Assembly (NCBI GenBank): GCA_964526565.1
Contig: CAZGMC010000010.1
Span: 1 to 60,879, forward strand
Source: CAZGMC01 sp964526565
Lineage (GTDB): Bacteria > Pseudomonadota > Alphaproteobacteria > DSM-16000 > Inquilinaceae
Length of the DNA stretch: 60,879 nucleotides
Direction: 5' to 3'
Shown piece by piece: positions 55,571-60,879 of this stretch. Positions within the stretch are counted from its first letter, which is position 1, and each line of letters begins with the position of its first letter. The notes under the pieces are model-generated. The model made no database searches. It worked only from the letters and a program-made list of their open reading frames with translations, and had not been told where the DNA came from. Made by a program: the position numbers and the translations under genes.

Positions 55571-57025
55571 TCATTTTAGGCCGCGAATGACCTGAATGTC
55601 CAATTCGCGAATCTTCTTGCGCAATGTGTTCCGGTTGAGGCCGAGCAGCTGCGCCGCCTTGATCTGGTTGCCGCGCGTGGCGGTCAGGCTGAGCGAGATC
55701 AGCGGCCGTTCGATCTCCTGCAGGATGCGGTCGTACAGGCCATTGGCCGGCAGCCCGTCCTTGTGCGCGGAGAAGTATTCCTTGAGGTGGCGCTCCACGG
55801 CGTCGGACAGCCCCTCGCTGCGACGCTCCTCCATCGGCGAGGGCACCGGCGCGGCGTCGGCCAGCTCCGCCTCGATCACGTCGACACTGATCATTTCCTG
55901 GGCGTACAGCGCCCCCAGCCGCCGCACCAGGTTCTCCAGCTCGCGCACATTGCCGGGCCAGCGATAGGCCTTGAGCCGGTCCATGGCGGCGGCGTCCAGA
56001 GTCTTCATCGGCAGCCCCTCGTCGGCCGCCTCCTTGAAGAAATGGCGGACCAGGGCGGGGATGTCCTCGGTTCGTTCGCGCAGCGCCGGCAGCCGGATCG
56101 GCACCACGTTGAGCCGATAGAACAGGTCCTCGCGGAACAGGCCCTGGCGGATGAGCTGGCGCAGGTCGCGGTGCGTGGCGGCGATGATGCGCACGTCGGC
56201 CTTGATCGCCGTGCGGCCGCCAACGGTGGTGTACTCGCCCTCCTGCAGCACGCGCAGCAAGCGGGTCTGGGCATCCATCGGCATGTCGCCGATCTCGTCA
56301 AGGAACAGGGTGCCGCCCTGGGCCTGCTCGAAACGGCCGGAGGCGCGCATCATGGCGCCGGTGAAGGCGCCCTTCTCGTGCCCGAACAGCTCGGACTCGA
56401 TCAACTCGCGCGGGATGGCGGCCATGTTGATGGCAACGAACGGACCGTTGCGCCGCTTGCCGTAGTCGTGCAGGGCGCGGGCGACCAGCTCCTTGCCGGT
56501 GCCGCTCTCTCCGGTGATCATGACCGTCAGGTCGGTGCCCATCAGCCGCGCCAGCACGCGGTAGATCTCCTGCATGGCCGGCGACCGGCCGATCAGGGGC
56601 AGCTGGTCCTCCTCGCGCGGCTCGTCGGGCAGCGGCGCCGCCGGCCCCGGTCCCGAGGCCGTCAGCGCCCGCTCCACCACGGACAGCAGCTCCTTCAGGT
56701 CGAACGGCTTGGGCATGTATTCGAAGGCGCCGCGCTCGGCCGCCTTGACGGCGGTCAGCAGCGTGTTCTGCGCGCTCATGACGATGACGCGCAACTCGGG
56801 CCGGATCCGCTTGATGCGCGGCACCAGGTCCAGCCCGTTCTCGTCGGGCATGACCACGTCGGTGATGACCAGGTCGCCGTCGCCGTCCTGCACCCACCGC
56901 CACAGCGTGGCGGCGTTGCCGGTGCTGCGCACGTCGTGGCCGAGCCGGCCCAGCGCCTGGGTCAGGACGGTGCGGATGCTGCGATCGTCGTCGGCGACCA
57001 GGATGGTCGTGGCAGCGGCCATCAT
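55571..57025 (-). CDS. ntrC: Nitrogen regulation protein NR(I), NtrC
   Basis: 484 residues. Receiver with Asp56 in LVITDVVMP, AAA+ domain with Walker A GESGTGKE, intact GAFTGA (HEKGAFTGAMM) for sigma-54 contact, and a C-terminal Fis helix-turn-helix ending in LGLNRNTLRKKI. Activates nitrogen-starvation genes from sigma-54 promoters. Its ATG overlaps the ntrB stop (ATGA). Confidence 0.97.
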   Translation of the reverse strand: MMAAATTILVADDDRSIRTVLTQALGRLGHDVRSTGNAATLWRWVQDGDGDLVITDVVMPDENGLDLVPRIKRIRPELRVIVMSAQNTLLTAVKAAERGAFEYMPKPFDLKELLSVVERALTASGPGPAAPLPDEPREEDQLPLIGRSPAMQEIYRVLARLMGTDLTVMITGESGTGKELVARALHDYGKRRNGPFVAINMAAIPRELIESELFGHEKGAFTGAMMRASGRFEQAQGGTLFLDEIGDMPMDAQTRLLRVLQEGEYTTVGGRTAIKADVRIIAATHRDLRQLIRQGLFREDLFYRLNVVPIRLPALRERTEDIPALVRHFFKEAADEGLPMKTLDAAAMDRLKAYRWPGNVRELENLVRRLGALYAQEMISVDVIEAELADAAPVPSPMEERRSEGLSDAVERHLKEYFSAHKDGLPANGLYDRILQEIERPLISLSLTATRGNQIKAAQLLGLNRNTLRKKIRELDIQVIRGLK

Positions 57026-58164
57026 GGCACCTCATGATCGGCGGGCGGCGGATCGGGCTCGCTGTACATGGGCAGGAACACCTTGAACACGGTGCGCCGC
57101 GGCTGGCTCTCGAAGCCGATCACGCCGCCATGGTCGTCGACGATCTTGGCGACGAGGGCGAGGCCGAGGCCGCTGCCGTTGGCCTTCGTCGTGACGAACG
57201 GGTCGAACAGGTGCGGCTGCAGGTCCTCCGGCACGCCCGGGCCGTTGTCGCGCACGCTGATCATCAGGGGCAGGTGCACGCGGCCGCCACTGCCGGGCAC
57301 GGCGACGCTGACACCGCGCTGGTAGGCGGTGGTCAGAATGATCTCGCCGCCCTCCTCGGGCACGGCCTCGGCGGCATTCTTGACCAGGTTCAGGAACACC
57401 TGGACGAGCTGGTCGTGGTTGCCGAAGACCGGCGGCAGCGACGGGTCGTAGCGCTCGACAAAGCGGACGTCGCGGGCAAAGCCGGCCTTGGCGACGCGCC
57501 GCACCCGATCGAGCACGCCGTGGATGTTGACGGCGTCGCGCTCGATCTTGCGGTCGGAGAACACCTCCATGCGGTCGACCAGCGAGACGATACGGTCGGC
57601 CTCGTCGCAGATCAGGCGGGTCAGCTCGCGGTCGGGCTCGTTGGCCGTCTGCTCCAGGAGCTGGGCGGCGCCGCGAATGCCGGACAGCGGGTTCTTCACC
57701 TCGTGGGCCAGCATGCGCGCCATGGCCGTGACCGAGCGCGCCGCACCGCGGTGGGTGAGCTGGTTGTCGATGCGGCGGGCCAGCGAGACCTCGTAGAGGG
57801 TCAGCACGACGAACTGCACCGGCTCGCCCATCGGCGCCACGGTGGCACGCACCTCGCGCAGGCCCAGCCGCGGCGTCTCCAATGGCACACCGTTCTCCGA
57901 CCGGCTGCTGCCCTGGGTGAACACCTGGTCGATCAGGCCGACAATGGGCGAGTCGGCTGGCACGTGGTCGGTCAGCGCCCCGCCGACCAGCGTCGCCGCG
58001 CTCGCCTCGAAGAACTGCTGCGCCTCGAAGTTGACGAAGGCGATGATGTGATCGGGATCGATCACCAGCACCGGGTCCGGCAGGGTGTGAAGAATGGCGT
58101 TGGGATCGATGGGGCTGCGCCGTTCGTACCGGCGCGAAGCTTTCCTGGCCAGAATGGTCACCAT
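57022..58164 (-). CDS. ntrB: Nitrogen regulation sensor kinase NR(II), NtrB
   Basis: 380 residues, soluble. PAS domain (about 20-130), phospho-acceptor His154 in MLAHEVKNPLSGIRGAAQL, and HATPase with NGSGLGLALV. Controlled by PII proteins in known systems. Overlaps dusB by one base and ntrC by four. Confidence 0.97.
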   Translation of the reverse strand: MVTILARKASRRYERRSPIDPNAILHTLPDPVLVIDPDHIIAFVNFEAQQFFEASAATLVGGALTDHVPADSPIVGLIDQVFTQGSSRSENGVPLETPRLGLREVRATVAPMGEPVQFVVLTLYEVSLARRIDNQLTHRGAARSVTAMARMLAHEVKNPLSGIRGAAQLLEQTANEPDRELTRLICDEADRIVSLVDRMEVFSDRKIERDAVNIHGVLDRVRRVAKAGFARDVRFVERYDPSLPPVFGNHDQLVQVFLNLVKNAAEAVPEEGGEIILTTAYQRGVSVAVPGSGGRVHLPLMISVRDNGPGVPEDLQPHLFDPFVTTKANGSGLGLALVAKIVDDHGGVIGFESQPRRTVFKVFLPMYSEPDPPPADHEVP

Positions 58165-59174
58165 CAGGCGGCTGCCCTCTCCGGGGCGGAGTCGAAGTGG
58201 TCTTGGATCAGCCCGATCACCGTGGCCGGGCTGTCACTGGTGTTGACGGCGGCACGGAACGCCGCGGCATCGGCCAGGCCGCGTCCGTACCAGCCCAGGT
58301 GCTTGCGCGCGACGCGGACGCCCCGCGCGGTGCCGTAGTGGTGCAGCAGGGCATCGTAATGCTCCAGCACCAGGGCCCGCTGCGCGGCGGGCGGCGGGTC
58401 GGGCCGGCGCTCGCCGGTTCTCAGATAATGGGCGATGCGGCCGACCAGCCACGGGCGCCCCTGGGCAGCGCGGCCGACCATGATGCCGTCGGCACCGCTC
58501 TCGGCCAGGCAGCGGTCGGCGTCGGCGCAGCCGGCGATGTCGCCGTTGGCGATCACCGGGATCGACACGGCGTCCTTCACGGTGCGGATGAACGCCCAGT
58601 CGGCTGTCCCCGTGTAGAGCTGCTCGCGGGTGCGGCCGTGCACCGTGATCAGGCGCACGCCGCAGGCCTCGGCGATCCGGGCCAGCCGCGGTGCGTTGCG
58701 CGTGCCGGCGCTCCAGCCGGTGCGCATCTTGAGCGTGACCGGCACCTGCACTGCCGCCACCACGGCCGACAGGAGGCGGGCGGCCAGCGGCTCGTCGCGC
58801 ATCAGGGCGGCGCCGCACAGCCTGCCGACGACCTTCTTCGCCGGGCAGCCGAAGTTCACGTCGATCAGGGCGGCACCGCGGTCGACCGCCAGCCGGGCCG
58901 CGTCGGCCATGACGTCCGGGTCGTGCCCGGCAAGCTGCACGGCGATGGGGTGCTCGTCGGCGCAGTCTTCGGCCGTGCGCCCGCTGCAGCGGGCGGCATG
59001 GAGCAGCTCGCCGCTGGCGATCATCTCCGACACGACCAGGCCGCCGCCGAGGCGGCGCACGAGCTGCCGGAACGGCCGGTCCGTGACGCCGGACATGGGC
59101 GCCAGAATCACCGGCGGGTCGAGCGTCAGGCTGCCGAGGTCGATACCCACGAGGTCCGTACCCACACAGTCCAT
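58164..59174 (-). CDS. dusB: tRNA-dihydrouridine synthase DusB (NifR3)
   Basis: 336 residues. FMN-dependent TIM barrel: ILAPMSGVTDRPFR at the start, catalytic Cys in VNFGCPAKKVV, and VHGRTREQ. First gene of the nifR3-ntrB-ntrC operon classic for alphaproteobacteria. The start is set at ATG 59174 on the basis of family length; an upstream in-frame start is less likely. Confidence 0.95.
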   Translation of the reverse strand: MDCVGTDLVGIDLGSLTLDPPVILAPMSGVTDRPFRQLVRRLGGGLVVSEMIASGELLHAARCSGRTAEDCADEHPIAVQLAGHDPDVMADAARLAVDRGAALIDVNFGCPAKKVVGRLCGAALMRDEPLAARLLSAVVAAVQVPVTLKMRTGWSAGTRNAPRLARIAEACGVRLITVHGRTREQLYTGTADWAFIRTVKDAVSIPVIANGDIAGCADADRCLAESGADGIMVGRAAQGRPWLVGRIAHYLRTGERRPDPPPAAQRALVLEHYDALLHHYGTARGVRVARKHLGWYGRGLADAAAFRAAVNTSDSPATVIGLIQDHFDSAPERAAA

Positions 59175-59182
59175 GCCTGTCC

Positions 59183-59220
59183 CTGCGTATCCCTTAGGGC
59201 CCTGCCTATCCCTTAGGCAT
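59183..59220. repeat. 18-bp tandem duplication upstream of dusB
   Basis: ctgcgtatcccttagggc and ctgcctatcccttaggc lie just before the dusB start in the dusB-ispDF divergent promoter region. Confidence 0.85.
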
Positions 59221-59461
59221 TCTATGGTATTGCCAATATTTTGTGCAAGGTAGCAGCGCGCACGGCGTATGCAAAGGCAAAAAGAGCGGCAGATCCCGAT
59301 CGGATGCCTGATGCGCTTTGTCGCAGCGGCGCGCCGCAGCGGGACGCGCATGGCCCACCGGTGCCTCGACAGGGCATCCGGTTCTGCGCTAAGCGATCCG
59401 TCAAGGCTGCCGGGGTCCCCTACCCTGGCGCGAACCGTTCCTGTGCCGCCGCGAGGTGCCG

Positions 59462-60613
59462 ATGCCCGGATGCCTGGCCCTGATCGTCGCCGCCGGCAGC
59501 GGCGAGCGGTTCGGGGGCATTGTGCCCAAGCAGTACCGCGACCTGGCCGGCCGGCCGATCGTGCGCCGCACGGTCGAGGCCTTCCTGGCCCATCCCGACG
59601 TGGCCGGGGTGCGGGTGGTGGTCAATCCGGCCCATCGCGACCTCTACGAGCCGGCGCTGGCCGGCCTGGACCTGGCCCCGCCGATCGGCGGCGGCGCCAG
59701 CCGGCAGGACTCGGTGCGGCTCGGGCTCGAGGCGCTGGCGCGGGACGGCGCACCCGACCTGGTGCTGATCCACGACGCCGCCCGACCGCTGGTGGATGCC
59801 GGCACCATCGGGCGGGTGTGCGCCGCACTGGCCGATGTGCCCGCGGCGATCGCCGCCGTGCCGGTCACCGATACGTTGAAACGCGCCGGCGACGACCTGA
59901 TCGTGGCGACGGTGGACCGCACCGGCCTGTGGCGGGCGCAGACGCCGCAGGGCTTCCGCTTCGCCGACATCCTGGCAGCGCACCGGGCGGCGGCCGGCGA
60001 GGCCCTGACCGACGATGCGGTCGTCGCCGAGCGGGCCGGCCTGGCGGTGGCGCTGGTGCCCGGCGACGAGGAGAACCACAAGGTGACCACCGAGGACGAT
60101 CTCGCGCGCGCGGCGCGGCGCCTGCTGCCCGGCGACGTGCGCACCGGCCAGGGCTTCGACGTGCACCGCTTCGGCCCCGGCGGCCACGTCATGCTGTGCG
60201 GCATCGCCGTGCCCCACGACCGCGGCCTGGAGGGCCATTCCGACGCCGACGTCGGGTTGCACGCCCTGACCGATGCCATCCTGGGCGCCATCGCCGCCGG
60301 CGACATCGGCCGCCACTTCCCGCCGACCGACCCGCAATGGCGCGGCGCCGACTCCGCCGTGTTCCTGCGCCACGCCGCCGGCCTGGTGACGGCGCGCGGC
60401 GGGGTTGTGTCCCACGCCGACGTGACCCTGATCTGCCAGCGCCCCCGCATCGGCCCCCACCGCGACGCCATGGCAGCCCGGATTGCGGAGATCCTGGGCC
60501 TGGAGCCCGGCCGGGTCAGCGTCAAGGCGACCACCACCGAACACCTCGGCTTCACCGGCCGCGAAGAGGGCATCGCCGCCCTGGCCACGGCCACCGTGCG
60601 CCTGCCGGGGTGA
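59462..60613 (+). CDS. ispDF: Bifunctional IspD/IspF (MEP pathway)
   Basis: About 383 residues. The N-terminal CDP-ME synthase domain (about 1-225, VAAGSGERFGG..PKQY and HDAARPLV) is fused to the C-terminal MECDP synthase domain (about 228-383, GQGFDVHRFG, HSDADVGLHALTDAILGA and VKATTTEHLGFTGR). Makes isoprenoid precursors. The fusion is typical of alphaproteobacteria. ATG 59462 has GAGG five bases upstream; a GTG six bases earlier is possible. Divergent from dusB, its usual neighbour. Confidence 0.96.
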   Translation: MPGCLALIVAAGSGERFGGIVPKQYRDLAGRPIVRRTVEAFLAHPDVAGVRVVVNPAHRDLYEPALAGLDLAPPIGGGASRQDSVRLGLEALARDGAPDLVLIHDAARPLVDAGTIGRVCAALADVPAAIAAVPVTDTLKRAGDDLIVATVDRTGLWRAQTPQGFRFADILAAHRAAAGEALTDDAVVAERAGLAVALVPGDEENHKVTTEDDLARAARRLLPGDVRTGQGFDVHRFGPGGHVMLCGIAVPHDRGLEGHSDADVGLHALTDAILGAIAAGDIGRHFPPTDPQWRGADSAVFLRHAAGLVTARGGVVSHADVTLICQRPRIGPHRDAMAARIAEILGLEPGRVSVKATTTEHLGFTGREEGIAALATATVRLPG

Positions 60614-60794
60614 TCGGCCGCTGACGACAGCAGAACCGCATGACGTTCTGGTTGCGTCTGCAGTGCCAGCGCGGTAGTCTGGTTTCAGCGTCCTGCACGC
60701 ATAGAACGATGTGGGGTCGGCGCAAAAGCGACGTGTTTTGCGCTGAGGCTCGGTCGCCCCAGTGGCCGTGCCTGGCGATCAGGTTGAGAGAACG
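60614..60794. other. Short intergenic region after ispDF
   Basis: No gene recognised. If the next gene is a transposase, one end of an insertion sequence should lie here, but no terminal inverted repeat can be identified with only one end in view. Confidence 0.4.
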
Positions 60795-60879
60795 TCATTC
60801 CTGCAACGGCTTGAGGCGTTCCTCTGGCATGTTGGGGATCAACTCGAACCACATGCAGCCCTGGCGGAACAGGGAGTGG
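60795..60879 (-). mobile_element. C-terminus of a transposase-like gene (continues beyond window)
   Basis: On the minus strand a frame enters from the right edge and ends at TGA 60797-60795. The visible 27 residues are HSLFRQGCMWFELIPNMPEE followed by RLKPLQE. This HSLFRQG...LIP.MPE.RL pattern resembles the end of IS transposases that I recall (IS4-like group), but 27 residues are little to judge from. Confidence 0.5.

Overview
The window is very GC-rich chromosomal DNA with long antisense open frames, as expected at this base composition. Gene content points to an alphaproteobacterium, probably Rhodospirillales-like. The markers are the nif-region order ispDF / dusB-ntrB-ntrC-ntrY-ntrX-trkA-dat-hfq-hflX, the gyrA-coaD pair, recG divergent from sdhE-mfd, and a fused IspDF. 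A block of exactly 100 Ns shows that this is a draft scaffold.

Layout. 1-725: the 3' end of a large protein ending in an EndoU-type nuclease domain, then a YacL-like small protein (possible toxin/immunity pair). 794-2372: cysE and ssb. 2826-5356: a FIST sensor overlapping a soluble histidine kinase. 5488-10383: MATE exporter, gyrA, coaD. 10464-12432: tRNA-Lys, a shrunken Panacea-domain gene, and a TRAP-type solute-binding protein with a TPP riboswitch in its leader. 12902-16706: cold-shock protein, Crp/Fnr regulator, a methyltransferase and type III PKS pair, and a DUF502 membrane protein. 16719-23214: recG divergent from DUF29-sdhE-mfd. 23238-29253: mixed metabolic and repair genes (FrnE-like, DUF1045, HD hydrolase, SprA-related protease, AlkC-like protein, Fe-ADH with an ABM monooxygenase). 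29415-33908: accessory-looking stretch with a KfrA-like coiled-coil protein, an AT-rich foreign gene, a PAS histidine kinase and tRNA-Ser. 34180-42260: one long operon-like run ydcF-rlpA-dacA-tmk-holB-metG-tatD-MBL. 42323-46668: a degenerate SF1 helicase divergent from mazG, separated by a G-rich minisatellite that contains the gap. 46685-59174: a leftward run of inositol-phosphatase family gene, hflX, hfq, dat, trkA, ntrX, ntrY, ntrC, ntrB, dusB. 59462-60613: ispDF. 60795-end: the C-terminus of what looks like a transposase.

How the genes work together. The right half carries core nitrogen and RNA regulation (NtrBC, NtrYX, Hfq). The centre carries a cell-envelope/replication/translation operon. 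The left half mixes housekeeping genes with accessory pieces.

The signals most worth a second look are the TPP riboswitch in front of an orphan TakP-like binding protein, the EndoU/YacL-like pair, the unusual quinolone-binding residues of GyrA (Gly-Glu in place of Asp-Ser), the SF1 helicase with degraded motifs, a 59-residue Panacea remnant, and the striking density of short tandem repeats. Those inside genes mostly have 12-bp or other multiple-of-three units, and one of them stopped the assembly.
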